From Tricholoma matsutake (lineage: Eukaryota; Basidiomycota; Agaricomycetes; Agaricales; Tricholomataceae): DNA of 64,000 bases. The position numbers and the translations under genes are program-made. This document shows, piece after piece, positions 20,893 through 32,501 of the stretch. The notes under the pieces are model-generated. The model had not been told where the DNA came from. It ran no database searches and was given only the letters and a program-made list of their open reading frames with translations. The DNA lies in assembly GCA_026075535.2 (NCBI GenBank), contig AP026539.1:1364001-1428000 (forward strand). The letters are read 5' to 3'. Position 1 is the stretch's first letter; every line of letters starts with the position of its first letter.

Positions 20893-21545
20893 GTAAGCCT
20901 GGCACCCCAGGGTGACCCAGTCTTGCTCGCCTTGGACTCATTATGCTATGTTTCAACCTAGTAATGGACTTGTTATATCATGTTCCAACTTTCTGACTAC
21001 TTTGGGATTTATGTTCTCAGATTTAACTATGGAGAGAAGTTCCTTTTCATGGACTGGATAATTCTTCTTGGCATTGTTGAGTTGATAAGAGTTGTATCCA
21101 AACTGTTTCCCAAGTTTTTCCAAAACTCAGGACAGCTCCAGTTCAAGGGTCATTTGCTAAATCACAGAGCTATGGAAGTAAATCCATTTTGTCAAACATC
21201 TGACCTCTTGACGAGGCAGAGGAGCTCGAGGACTGAGTATATGCCTTTTGGGTAGTACCTGAGTACCTGTACTATACATGTACCACGTTCGTCTGATGCT
21301 ATTATAACATAGCTTTAAAGCATCGTTTGCCGCGCGCAGCGGAGGAATTTCTTTTTTTAGCAGACCTGGTGGGGATAAATTGGATGCCTAAGCCGATTTC
21401 CGGATTTTAAAAAAAAACACGCCCAACCTGTCCGGATAAAAATTGCGTACCGACCGGATCAGGCATTTGGGTAAACTTTCAGGGGGTCCTAGCATGAGTC
21501 GTGGTCGCGACGATCGTCCACTGGGGGACGTGTTCGAGCAACGAG
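20893..21545. other. No recognisable gene
   Basis: The flank beyond the copia element holds only short frames. From about 21300 the base composition shifts to higher GC, matching the host-gene island that follows. Confidence 0.4.
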
Positions 21546-21771
21546 CTAACCCGGAGTCCACGTAAAAAGGATATTCATTAAATCATTTCTGGAAACCTGC
21601 GAAACAGAGACGATTCGATACCTAAAATATACTTTTCATATGGGGACGGACGTGAGGTACGACAGATGGTTACTTTGCGAGGTAAATGTACGTCATGATA
21701 CTTTGCCAGTGCCGCATTTGCCTCAAATTGATATCAGTTTCTGTGACAGATTTGAAAGACGCGTCTGCCAT
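21546..21771 (-). CDS. Possible small two-exon gene (57 residues)
   Basis: An ATG at 21771 opens MADASFKSVTETDINLRQ. A GTAACC donor and TTTTAG acceptor would remove 21622-21673 (52 bp) in phase, and the frame then ends at the TAG at 21546. No motif is recognised. The case rests on splice signals and intron length alone; it could equally be chance. Confidence 0.25.
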
Positions 21772-22779
21772 GATCGATCTAAATCCGGAGAGATTTAGGC
21801 CGACTTGTGTACGTATGAGTGGAGCCAATGGCGAAGTCTGTATACTTAGTAGTAGTCCGACATAATGTTCTGGGCACCGTGTCAGTAAAAAGAACAAGAA
21901 AACAAGTGAAATCCGTCGAGCATCGAGCAGGGAATTGGGAGAGGTATATCGATAGCAGAAGCCGCATATCCTGCAGGATTCTGGGAGTAATAGATCTTTG
22001 ACCGACTGCTTGTGATAACAAGCATCGAATGGATAGGGAAGAAAACCTGAACCAGGAATTTGACCTAGTTACGACGCACGGTATAGGGCATCAATTTGAT
22101 CCTCGGACTTGGAAGAAAAAAAAAGGCTTCGATATTGCATTTATATCCATATACGTATTCGAATTGTTGCTCACGTCGTGTAGTTCACATATCTAGGCAG
22201 CTAGACACCTAAAGAAGATAATTCATTCATGATGAAGTTGAAGGGATCTTGCTTAGTATGACCACGATCAAAGGCTACAAGAAACGAGGCTTCCAATAGA
22301 GGCAGATCCGACAACATACACCCCTGTTTTTTGATGCGTGCTTCTGAAAAGGATCCGAACCTGAAATCTGAGCTAGTGTGAGGTTTCTGCCCGGCGGTAC
22401 CGCGATGAACTATTATAGTAGAACATTGCAGAATCATTTGTGTTTGAAGTTTCCAGGGAGTAGCGGGACGATAGATTTCCCGAAAACCCATAGATAGAGC
22501 TTCATATATCCATGTAGAGCATGAGAATCGCGAAAGCACGCGTACGAGGATGACATTCGACAAGCAACCAAACAAAAGTCCTCGGTCACAATTCCTCATC
22601 GATCATCGATCATCGTCCATATTCCGTCGTCCAAATTCTAAAATTCGTATTCTTCTTACGTTGAATGTACATCTGCATCCAACTACAAAATATGATTGGG
22701 CTCCGAACATCTCGATGCGCTAAAAGCAGAGCTGGGCGATCTGTACACACACTCGTCTTTCGAATCGTCCCATAGAGAT
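21772..22779. other. Intergenic, no supported gene
   Basis: Minus-strand frames of up to 132 codons (22201-22599) show no recognisable domain and no consistent splice chain. The last part should hold the promoter of the gene starting at 22780. Confidence 0.4.
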
Positions 22780-25428
22780 ATGTCGCAAAGTCCAACCCCT
22801 TTCGAAAAACAAGATACATCGTATGTCAATTCTCTTTCTGAACTATCGATACTTACCTGACTCTGTGTTCAAAGAAGCAATCTCAAACGTAAAGAACGCT
22901 CGCAAGATCCAGACGACTATGTCATTGTTACGACCAAGCGAGAGAATGATCTACCCCTTGGCTCTAGTATACCCCAAGGCGAATACGCATCAGGACTCAT
23001 CAGGTGTGATATTTGTGGAACCATGGTATCTTTCCGTAACCAAATCACTGCGGAATTCACGCTGACCCACTGGAACCATCACCGGGAAACATGGCAAGTC
23101 AACATCACGTTTCAGTCATATATTCTATTTATAACTCAACACTAGCGTCCTCCCCAGTCCGCCTATCACTTCCATTGCATCCAATCCCGTGATCTACACA
23201 CCAGAGAGCACCGCCGAGGCACTGGCTCATCCCCGCTCCCCCCCTAAGCGCCGTCGCGTGAAGCGGTCAGAGGAAGAGCGTATCGCATACTTGCGCGATG
23301 ACCTCTATGTCGCAAAGTTTGATGCTTACCGTGCTTTGTGCGCATCATGCGACAAGTGGATCCGGTTGCGCCCTAACTCAACCTACTGTTCTATTCCATG
23401 GGAAGCACATCGTAAGGGTTGTTTGGCAAGAAGACCGTACGTTGGGATCACCCTGTATTCATTCACTTAATGTTCATCTTTCTCTTACTAGGAATGTTCA
23501 TACACCGGAAGAGCGTGACCAGTTCTTCACAAAAGACCCAGGTATACACAAGTTTGATGCTAAGAGTGTTCTTTGTGCCATTTGCAACACCTGGGTAGTC
23601 GTACATCCAGGCACCCCAGGCGAAGTTGTTGAAAAGTGGCTCCAGCATCGTTCAACATGCCAAAAGGTCACTGTCCCGTAAGTTTTCTTCGATATATTGA
23701 TATTTCACTCTCTCGTCTTACCTATTAAACACCACAGGACAGCTGATGTTCGTAATGAAGATAAGACAATCGATTCCCAAATAACTTACACTCCCACCCC
23801 TGCCTCTCTACAATCCGGCGGGATGCCCCCCTCCTCCCCATACATTACGACCAGTCCCACAGTGCCTCCCGCGCGGCCCATCCTACCCGTTCCCAAACCT
23901 TGTTCCAGCGCTTCCCAGCGCACCTCTCTGCGCTTTCCCTTCATCCTCTGCAACCCCGAGCCCACCCCCAAGCCAGTTCCCTCCAACATCTACTCATCTA
24001 ACTCTAACTTTCCCAACCCATCCACCTCTCCCATTTCCAACCCATCCACCTCCACCATTTCCAACCCATCCACCTCCACCATTTCCAACCCATCCACCTC
24101 CAACCCATCCACCTCCACCATTTCCAACCCATCCACCTCCAACCTTACCCCGACCACCCATGTCTTCCCCATCCTCAACTACGGTTCCCAGCGCCGCACC
24201 GCCGAGCAGCGCGCAGCGTCCCTACGTGCAGACCGACTCCTCGGCGCTGTCGAGCCTAACCGCGTGTTCTGCAGCGTATGCCGCAAGTGGGTGCAGCTCC
24301 GCCGGGATAGCTCTTATTGCTCTTACCCATGGGTACAGCACCGCGGGAAGTGTTTAGCTAGAGCGTGAGTGGTCTGCTTTGTCTTTTGGCGCTAAAGGTT
24401 AACTTTTTTTTTTTTGGTTTATAGGCAACGACGAGCGTTGAAGCAGAATGAGAGGGTAAGAGGGAAGAACCATTGTTATGCCTTTGGCCTTGATTCGGGT
24501 GGTAGTTCTGGTGGTAGCTCCGGTCATGCGAATGTTCGATCTGGACTTGGGTGTAGACCTGCTCCTGATATCAATACTGGCGCAATGTCTACAGATGAAG
24601 ACGACTCGACAGGGTCAGAGGATGATTCTAGGCCTACAACACGTAGTGGCAAGCACGACCTCAGCCGGAGTCCTACTCGTTCTGGTATCATTTCTCAGGA
24701 CCCAAGTCAAGAACAGCGTTCATCTTATCAGCGGTATCACCACCTCGAGAACTATCACCGTGTAGAGAGACAAGATTATCCTCGCCTTGGCGAAGCTCAA
24801 TGCAGACACCGTAGTCATCCACAACCACAACCCCAACCTCGATTTCAATGCTATCATTCTCGGGTTGAAGACAGTGTCAAACCGACTATGTTCTCGTTGG
24901 GCGCGCGCGTCTGCTCTCACACATCTTCCCGGGGAAGCAGCGTCCAGACAACTGCATATCACTCCGATACGCGTGCCTATTCGTTCACCCCGGCTAGATC
25001 CCATTATTCATCATTTGAGAGTACACCTTCATTAGATGATGAGGCAGTATACGTACGACCAGCTGACCTCATTTCTCCCTCCGGAAGGTAACGTCCCTCC
25101 CTTTCCCTTCTGCCCTCCATCTCAAGTTTACTATAAACCCTTCCACAATCCCAGGAAGACTTTCATCCTCACCTCGATAACTCACCTCTTCAGCACGACA
25201 TTTGATACCTCCACGGACGTGCTAAGCGTCCGTGCGTTGGTGGCGTATCTCAATGCTGCGCTGCCACCGGATAAGTGGGAGGAGTTTGATGAGAAGGAGG
25301 TGAAGAGTGCGTTGGAGGGGGATGAGTGTGGTGATAATAAGAAAGGGGGGAAGGGAAAGGTATGGGCTGTGAGGGGCGGGGAAGGCGATGGGGATAACGA
25401 GGTGGTATGTGTGAGTGTAGGTGAGTAG
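22780..25428 (+). CDS. Protein with four C2HC zinc-finger-like motifs, seven exons
   Basis: Exons are 22780-22820, 22875-23093, 23146-23436, 23492-23677, 23738-24364, 24425-25087 and 25155-25428. All six introns (52-67 bp) join in phase, giving 766 residues. Four copies of C-x2-C..W-x2-H-R-x2-C are seen. They are CDIC..WNHHRETC (about 58-87), CASC..WEAHRKGC, CAIC..WLQHRSTC and CSVC..WVQHRGKC (ending near 450). The first motif's last Cys is made only by splicing a GC-AG intron (donor GCAAGT at 23094), which supports that junction. The acceptor could be 23145 or 23157; both keep frame and Cys. A proline/serine-rich part with NPSTSTIS repeats precedes motif 4. The C-terminus is Ser/Arg/His-rich and then ends in an acidic, Gly-rich stretch. 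A nucleic-acid-binding or protein-binding nuclear role is inferred only from the motifs. Similar motif repeats recur in hypothetical proteins of Agaricomycetes. Confidence 0.85.
24003..24148 (+). repeat. 24-bp coding minisatellite
   Basis: Units of about 24 bp (CCATCCACCTCCACCATTTC core) encode NPSTSTIS repeats in the seven-exon zinc-motif gene; one unit is shortened by 12 bp, keeping the frame. Confidence 0.85.
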
Positions 25429-25865
25429 GGTCATGAGAGATGTTGTTCGAGTCATCTGCTGCTTTTTGCTTTGTCTTTCTTTCTTTCGTTCTCTTGATAT
25501 GGATTTGCGCGTCTTGCAAATCCTTTTTATTTTTATACGTCGTCTTGATCTTGCTGCTACCATTGCCTGTTGCTCTCATATTGCTCTCGTCTCGATGCAT
25601 ATGATTATTATTTGAGTTGATCGCTGTCTCGTTTGGTGTCCGCCACCAACCATCATGAGTCAAATTTCTACGTGAATTCTGCCGCTTTGGGTAGGATATA
25701 TTTAATCCGATTATCTCGCTGTCCAATTAATTATACTCATGGTGATCTGATATAAGTAGGTACCTAGTAGGGACAAGTGAAAAGTTCCGTTCGTTCAGTT
25801 ACAATACATCGACCCTAGTTAAGATAGCAAACGCCGAACGGAATCAGATAGGAAAATGTACAGCT

Positions 25866-27395
25866 TTAAACCCCTATTGGCCGACGGGGTTCAACAGGAG
25901 AAGAGAAGACCAGAAATCCAATCGCAAAGATTGCCTGTAAGAAAATATGAAGGGGGCACCGTTGGTCAGAGGAACATTAGTATGTAAACGAACCGATAAT
26001 AAAATGAGAGCGAGACACGGTAGGAATCCAACAAAATCTGCAAACACCGCGCTCAATAAAGGTGGACGCTCTCGCGATACCATTCCAGCCCGCTTACCTA
26101 TGACTGCGCCTAGTAATGTCGAGAAGTATACACTTGCATTAGAGGATAGCATAGAAGGGGGGGGGGGGGCAGAAAGGTCCTACCGAAACGCACAGGTGAA
26201 CCTGGCATTGTCCCTCTCAGTTGTGGGAACGCAATCAACGTTCCAACGGGAACAAGGAGCAAACTAATATTGAGTCCGACGCCACATAGGATGGACACAA
26301 CAATGGACAGGAACATAATGGTCATTAGCCCTGGAATGGGAGCGAATTTCAGATTTCTACAACAAGAGAGATGACAACATTGATACACACAAACTAGTAT
26401 CACGATGATAACCGTGTAGGCTTTGACTGAAGAAGATCGGCTGATGGTGACGAGTTCTGAAATGGCTCCAGGATAGATTTTTCGAAGTGGCTTGGGCGAG
26501 GGTGTGGCAAAGGCTTGGTATCCACTAGTAAAGGAAGCAAGTAAGCCTTCAAGCTTCAAGCCGTAGGGGGCAAGAACCCACAGCGATATACCATCTGCTC
26601 GACCAATCTGAAGTCCAAGCGGCTGTCTCGTTTCGGAATCCAAAGCAAAGACGAGTATTTGCGTGATATATCTGTATTTCCAGTCGAGTCGCATATACAC
26701 AGAACAAAATACCATATTCAAACTTACTCATCGAAGGGATACCATTGCGCAGTTGACAGAACGGCTCGCCCATTCTGCATTGGGAATAATACAAGAGGTG
26801 TGCGGAACGTGGGCCAAGCATCGTAGACATTCGGGGCGTAAAGAGCTGTCGCGTTGTGACGAAATATAGGCGTATCCGGCTGGTTGTCTGACGGGACAAT
26901 CGCGCTCGTGCTGACATTCGGACGCAAAATGTTTCTGTATACCAACAAACATGAAGTACAGATTAAAGAGATAGCAATGAGAAATTACACTTGGAAAATG
27001 TCTACCGTTGAATTCTGGCTGAGATTCAGGCAAGGAGGCATTTTCGAAGGATCGCATGCTGAATCGTCGTCGATCGACCATTGCAGCGTCATGGTGCCAG
27101 CATTATCATCCACATTAATCAAGTCAACTCCGAGAGTGATCTAGAACATCAAAGATATCGATAACTTTTCACTTTCATGACAACGAGAAATAGAGCTCAC
27201 GATTCGACTAGTGGTGGCGAGTTTTGATGAGGATGTCAGATTGAAATTGGGAGTACGCTGAGTATAACCGACAGTGACACCCAGCACGAGAGATAAAACG
27301 CCGATCACAACACAGAGAAGGATCCGCAAGAACTTCAGATTGTGGTCACAATGGCGGGCCTGCTTTACTTTGTTGGTCGCCGAGTTGTTCATCAT
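25866..27395 (-). CDS. DUF4436-like membrane protein, seven exons
   Basis: Exons in coding order are 27395-27201, 27140-26989, 26934-26728, 26671-26184, 26109-26098, 26037-25994 and 25934-25866. All joins keep frame and give 388 residues. A membrane segment lies at about residues 24-46 (LLCVVIGVLSLVLGVTVGY). A non-cytosolic domain follows, with YPFDEYI and possible N-glycosylation sites (NLSQNS, HNAT). Three or so hydrophobic segments close the C-terminus (AYTVIIVILV, FLSIVVSILCGVGLNISLLL, FVGFLPCLALILLS). The layout, YPFDEY and the R-x-x-MPG..G..DFVGFLP pattern match fungal DUF4436 proteins, whose function is unknown. The fifth exon is only 12 bp. A further 38-bp segment near 26380 could be an intron but keeps the frame open and was left in. 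Confidence 0.8.
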
Positions 27396-28144
27396 AGGAA
27401 GTTAGTGGTGGTGGTGAGTTGCAGGTTCCTAAGAAAGTGCTTTTAACTGGGGAAACTGCGTGGAGAGTGCGTGCAACGAGATAAGAACTGACATAATACT
27501 ACATCCCTGTCACTGAGGCCTGAGGCCACACCGCAAAACGCAGTGCATGTCGCTTACTCATGCCCCAACAAGCGTTTGTCGTTTCGCTTCCAGGAAATGC
27601 ACGCATTCCCGTGTTAGCCTGCTTTAATCTCTCGCTAAATCGGCACCAGTGCTGTACTGGAACGCTAGTGATTTGGTTTGAAAGTTTCAAACAAAATCCA
27701 CCAGATATCCAAACAAAATCGGTCAGTCGTCCGTTTTAGGATCAGGCGGTTGGAAACAAGTTGGAGACAAGTCACGGTCAGAGTCCTCTTAATTGTCGTC
27801 TTCGTCTGACGCTTTGTTTAAGTACCAGTGGCGGGTCTTCCTTGTATATCACTGCAAGATTTAAAAGTCGTGTTATAAGTTGCGCATGGTGACATGGCGA
27901 AAGCGGCGGAGATTCGGAAAAGAATTGATTACCCAGAGCATCAACAACGCATGCAGTATGACATCTATGAATTGAGCACTGTCCCATCGCGGTAGGTATT
28001 ACGAGTGGAATTTTACGACAGACGCATGGCGGCTGTGCAGCTAGGTGCTGTAGGTGATTACAGTGGGCTCTGAGGCTGGCATTCTGAGCAATTTCAAATG
28101 AAGATGGCAGGCGGCATACTTCGGTTTAGGTTCTCGGTTCGGCC
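27396..28144. other. Intergenic, no supported gene
   Basis: Only short frames without motifs. Probably holds the promoter of the minus-strand DUF4436-like gene and the 3' flank of the AT-hook frame. Confidence 0.4.
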
Positions 28145-28411
28145 TCAACCGCCGAGGGAGATGATAAGCGGCCACATCTGGACAGATTCAATGTGCGAAT
28201 AACGATGTTTTCTACATCCGGCTGGGCAATCTTTGAGTGGACGACCACGTTTTGGAGCTCCGGGAGGCCTTGGACGATCCTTTGATCCTTTAGGATGTCC
28301 AGGTTTACGGAACATCGAGTCAGAAAAGTCTAGCGGCGAAAATTGATGAGAGGTGAAACAAGCATCGTCGAGGATACACTGTAACTGAGGCGAAATCTCC
28401 GAGGAATACAA
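28145..28411 (-). CDS. Small AT-hook-like basic protein or exon
   Basis: The frame contains GHPKGSKDRPRPPGAPKRGRP, in which KRGRP is an AT-hook core and GHPKGSKDRP is hook-like, followed by CPAGCRKH. AT-hooks bind the minor groove of AT-rich DNA. There is no ATG at the upstream end, where a TAG acceptor-like site at about 28433 suggests this is an internal or last exon. No partner exon was identified, so the gene may be partial or dead. Confidence 0.4.
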   Translation of the reverse strand: MYSSEISPQLQCILDDACFTSHQFSPLDFSDSMFRKPGHPKGSKDRPRPPGAPKRGRPLKDCPAGCRKHRYSHIESVQMWPLIISLGG

Positions 28412-28729
28412 GGGAAATGAGATATAAGCAACCTAGATAAGATATTCACGCGAAGTTGTTGGATAGAGCCGCTGCGCGAGACGGAAAACGCGGTGGTTCA
28501 CGCGTGAAGGACCTATGTCTAATAACTGGCTAATAACTTTTGGCAGGTGATCAGTGTTGCACAAATTGTACGACTCACAGCACATGAAAATATATATTGA
28601 AAGTACAGAGACATAATGTTACACTTCAGCTACCTATAAGTACATACGCATACTAATACAAGAAGAACTACGAGCACCAGAGTGATCGGTAAGCCCATTA
28701 TAGTGAGTGCTACACAGTTAAAATAAAAT
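28412..28729. other. Intergenic, nothing recognised
   Basis: AT-rich sequence between the AT-hook frame and the BTB gene; no supported gene or repeat. Confidence 0.4.
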
Positions 28730-29788
28730 TTAAGTGAGCACCGACTCAGAATTCAGCACACTTCTCTCAATCATCTGCCCAAGGATAAGGATCTGGTTGT
28801 TGTGCACCAGGTTGGACAAGTTTAATCTATCGAATCCAAAGTATAAATCCAAAGTATCACTGGATCTGCACTTATGTAAAGGAACATATGCACTCACCTC
28901 GTTCACCCTTTCCTCCACCTCATTTACAAACGCCTCCAGGAACTTGGAAAAATCCGACTTGACACGTCTACAACAATGAGAACACTGGGAAGCAGATGAA
29001 AGCGCTTCCTTCACTCTACCCTTATTCTGGATCGTCTCTGAATGTATTGATTCCGAAAGTGCGACTTTTGTAGTAGCCATGAATTTGGTCCACCATGGGT
29101 GGACGGAGACGGATTTGAGGTAGCCGTTTTTGTGTTTTCGGGAGGGATGTGTGCGGATGGTCGTCTTATGGGTTTCTAATGCTTTGTCGTCGTCATCTTC
29201 TTCTTCATCGTCGCCGTCCGGATGCGCTTCAGGACAATCAATGAACACATACGTCCCGTCCCTGATCCAAGTGTGATTGATAGCTACTTCGAGAGCAGCT
29301 GCCATGCACTGTTTATGATAACGCAAAACACGATAGATCGTCCCGCCATCAACAATCTCCAACTCGGAAAAATACTCTTCATGCAGCAGCGGATACCGAA
29401 GGACGCGTTGAGCAGCAAGCGCAGCAATATCGTGAGCCCCATATCGGCTCGCAATGGCATAAACCCGAAGTGGCTCATTTTCAAGAAACTTGGCTCGAGT
29501 AAGTGAGTAACGTGCGTGTTCTTGGATGGTTTTGATGTCGTATTTGTCTGCTGCCTGTAGGAGGTTGGCGATGTCGGACAGGGAGTCAATGAGGAGTGAG
29601 GTGGGGGAGTCGGTGTGCCAGCAGAGGCTTAGGATGAGTTTGATGGTTTTGCTGGGTTCTGAGAGGTCGATGGGGAGGTCAGTGGGGGTGTCCGAGTCCG
29701 GACTCGAGTTGGGTTGAGGGACAGAAAACATCTCACTGAAGACGGGAGACGCGAGAGAGAGTAGACTTTTGGGGACACGAATCCGCAT
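28730..29788 (-). CDS. BTB/POZ-domain protein
   Basis: A single open frame of 352 codons from the ATG at 29788. It begins within the BTB fold (VPKSLLSLASPVFSEMF) and continues with DLPIDLSEPSKTIKLILSLC and a helical region (LLQAADKYDIKTIQEHARYSL). That is the usual pattern of the large Agaricomycete family of BTB proteins, which mediate dimerisation and often recruit cullin-3. The first β-strand and helix (about 20-30 residues) expected before VPKSLLSL are missing. The frame is open upstream for about 20 codons without an ATG, so an upstream exon may have been missed or lost. The middle has an acidic run (DGDDEEEDDDDK); a CSHCCRR cluster lies near residue 275. Confidence 0.8.
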   Translation of the reverse strand: MRIRVPKSLLSLASPVFSEMFSVPQPNSSPDSDTPTDLPIDLSEPSKTIKLILSLCWHTDSPTSLLIDSLSDIANLLQAADKYDIKTIQEHARYSLTRAKFLENEPLRVYAIASRYGAHDIAALAAQRVLRYPLLHEEYFSELEIVDGGTIYRVLRYHKQCMAAALEVAINHTWIRDGTYVFIDCPEAHPDGDDEEEDDDDKALETHKTTIRTHPSRKHKNGYLKSVSVHPWWTKFMATTKVALSESIHSETIQNKGRVKEALSSASQCSHCCRRVKSDFSKFLEAFVNEVEERVNEVSAYVPLHKCRSSDTLDLYFGFDRLNLSNLVHNNQILILGQMIERSVLNSESVLT

Positions 29789-30169
29789 CTGGATCTTTTG
29801 GTTTGGACATTCGGAACTAAGAGGTTTACATGTGAGACATCGTTCCTTTGCTCAAATTCGGTCGGAGCTCATTCTGAGCTTACTCTGGCCTGGCAGGGGC
29901 ATAATGCCTTGAGAGAGACCTCGAGGCAAAGCCTTAAATAACACTACTGGAAATGGAAGCGGCTGAGTCCAATGTGAAGCGCGAAGCGCTTACCTGTGTT
30001 GCTTGTATACGAGATGAGCACTGAAAGGAAGCAACACAGGGACCCCCTAATCGCACTTTATCTCTGAGACCTGGCATCTGCTAAACTGTAGCACCACATC
30101 ACGGAACATGCGAAAAGCGGAGCTAGTCGCGAAATCACTAGATAATGTGGCGCAGAGGCCTCCGAAAAG
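29789..30169. other. Intergenic, nothing recognised
   Basis: Upstream flank of the BTB gene up to the hAT-like element's target duplication; no second BTB exon was found. Confidence 0.4.
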
Positions 30170-30177
30170 GCTCTAAT

Positions 30178-31690
30178 TAGTAATGTTCCGGCCCGGCTTG
30201 GCCCAAAAGCCCCGGCTTTGGCTTGGCCTGCTCAAGACTTGGGCCGAGCCAAAGCCGCCACTCACGGCTTGGCCCTGGCCTGGCCCGGCCCAGGCCGCGG
30301 CTTTTGGCGTGTGGAGTCGTTCTGGACGTGGGGGAGCCCCTAAGAACCATGGGGTGGTTCTTGTATGTGTTTAACCATGGTATCCACTCTCCCACACTGT
30401 TCTTCAACACCTCCATGCCCTAGAAGCCCCTGCTGCAGTGATGAGCTATTGCTCATCATCTCGCTCGCAGGGGCTACATTTGGGAAGTGAGGTTTAAAGG
30501 GGCGGGAATTGCTTGCATTGGATAGGCTGGCAGCACCCACGATCCACCCTGTGAGCAGTCGCTCATAGGGCTGGGGGTGGGTGCAGTGTCATCCAGTGCA
30601 TCATGGCATCATCGTCATTCTGGGGGTCCGTACCATGCATGTGCATGGCTGGTTTGCGTCGATACCCGTAGTTTAGATTTTAGAAAACAGTTAGTTGGCA
30701 AAAAAAGAGAAATGAACAAAAAGATACCTAAGGCCCAAACAGCAGTTGCTGGTGTTTGGGCATTCGTTGCATCCAAAACGCTTCACTTGCAGCCAGCTGC
30801 GACTCTTGCCAGACCCTCTCCCCGTTGATGCCATTCCATCATCGTCTTGTAGTGGTCTGTGCCTGCCATCGTTGTGGTGCTCCATTGTGCAGTGGTGGGT
30901 GCCAATCATTGTTGGGTCATCCCCATCATCAACCCTTGGCATTGGTCTTAGCTGTCATTGTCGTCGAATTAGGACCTGAAATTTTTGGTAGTTAGTAGCA
31001 ACGAAATGAAAGAAAAACAAAACTTACCTGTTTTCCCCATTATTTTCGTTGTTGGTGTCGCCATCATCTGGGCTTGATGACCATTGTTACAAGATATTTA
31101 GAACTTAAAATTGAAATGAAAGTAATGAGTCAGTAAAAGGAAATGGAGCAAAACAAGAAACACACTCACTGAGGAGCCTATGAACCTCATATAGCAAAGT
31201 TTGGGAAAATGAAAAAGGAGTCAATTTTCAAATGCCAGGATCTTCAAGCATCGTGAATGCGGGCAGTGGTAGAATGTTGTGAATATGGTTAGCGTTCATG
31301 TATCTGTAAACCCAGATTCAGCAATCGAGACGCGAAAGAATTACACACCAGAGCTTTTGGGGTGGAAGCAGTGGAGGTTTCATTGCAATGCGTTTGATCG
31401 ATGTGCTCGGCTATTTCCGGAACTTGCAATCAGCACGTGCGACTACTAAATATAGGAACAGAGTACATCTCAATAAAAGTTGAGTCAATACAAGCTCTAC
31501 AAGTCAAGAAGTTTCGATGAAAATTTAGTACGACTAAAGCCGCAGCCTGAGCCGGTGGCTTTGGCTTTCTGCTACCTTGAGCTGGGCCAAAGCCAGTATT
31601 GGGCCATCACCAATGGCCCGGCTTGGCCTGGCCTAAATGGGCTCAGCTGGGCTTGGCTCACGGCTTTGAGCCAGGCTGGGCACATCACTA
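30178..31690. mobile_element. hAT-like non-autonomous element carrying the hairpin module (locus C)
   Basis: Ends TAGTAATGTTCCGGCCCGGC and AGCCAGGCTGGGCACATCACTA are imperfect inverted repeats. The duplication GCTCTAAT flanks it at 30170-30177 and 31691-31698. Both termini are rich in GGCTTGGCC/GGCCAAGCC subterminal repeats. On the minus strand the interior has an intron-like segment (31027-30976, donor GTAAGT, CTAAC, TTTCAG). It also has an inverted repeat GCCCAAACA/TGTTTGGGC (30733-30761) before a GTATCT donor, and two GAGC..GCTC hairpins (about 30567 and 30456). No transposase frame is seen. Confidence 0.93.
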
Positions 31691-31698
31691 GCTCTAAT

Positions 31699-32501
31699 AC
31701 ATGCACATGATGCCTGCAAGAAATTTTTTTGACTCCATGAAAGATCTATAGACATCAATGACTCACTGCATGCATGTGGTAAAGATTCCTCATCGAAAGT
31801 GGTAACTTGAATACAATCAAGTCAACCTCCTTCTACCATAATGTTCATCGCAAGACCCAAAAACGTATGGTCCTGTACAGTGTCTAGAGGTGCCTGCCTG
31901 GTATGAAACCTGCAATGTGGAGCCAGACATGGAAGGGAAAATCCATGCCAAGTGGGGAAAAGTCATTGAAGCACCTTGAATCTTGCTGGTCTTGAGGTTT
32001 ATTGATTCAAGTGGAAGGCTCTGGTGCACCTGTCGGACCAGAGTGGGACACTACACAAAATCTACGGTAAACATCCACTCATTAAGCACCCCTCCTTCTA
32101 TATATGGTAGTTTCCCAATCATGTAGTTGTTTGTTTGGTTCTATTCTGCATGCCAATGAGCCAAATGCAGTGCCAACCATGTCATCATCTCTCAAGGACC
32201 CTGGAAGCTCCCTGTCTGGGTTTTAGCATGTTTGAGGGGCAAAATTACATGTCCAGACTTTGCATGATTTAGGCAACTTTCACTGTAGGTTTGTCCAGAT
32301 TTAGCATGTTTGAGAGGTTGAGATTGTTGAAATTTTTGAATGTGCCTGCGCCTTACTGTGAAGAATACCATGATGTTCCTGCACACAGGCCATCTTGATG
32401 CTTTGATGTAAAAATAAAGTCCATGGTTGGAGCAAAAAAATTCCTATTATGCTGGAGGGTAGAAGATAGCCAGGACATACATGAAATCTGAACACACCTA
32501 G
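31699..32501. other. No gene; short degenerate repeats
   Basis: Three copies of a TTTGCATGTTT/TTTAGCATGTTTGAG motif lie at 32220-32320. No coding or transposon ends were identified. Confidence 0.4.

Noticed and set aside
21819..22599. Minus- and plus-strand frames that could be exons of a gene upstream of 22780
   Set aside because: No combination gave a consistent frame through GT..AG junctions, and no family was recognised.
30177..30430. Open frames in the GGCTTGGCC-rich stretch
   Set aside because: They fall in the subterminal repeat of the hAT-like element and are palindromic by composition.
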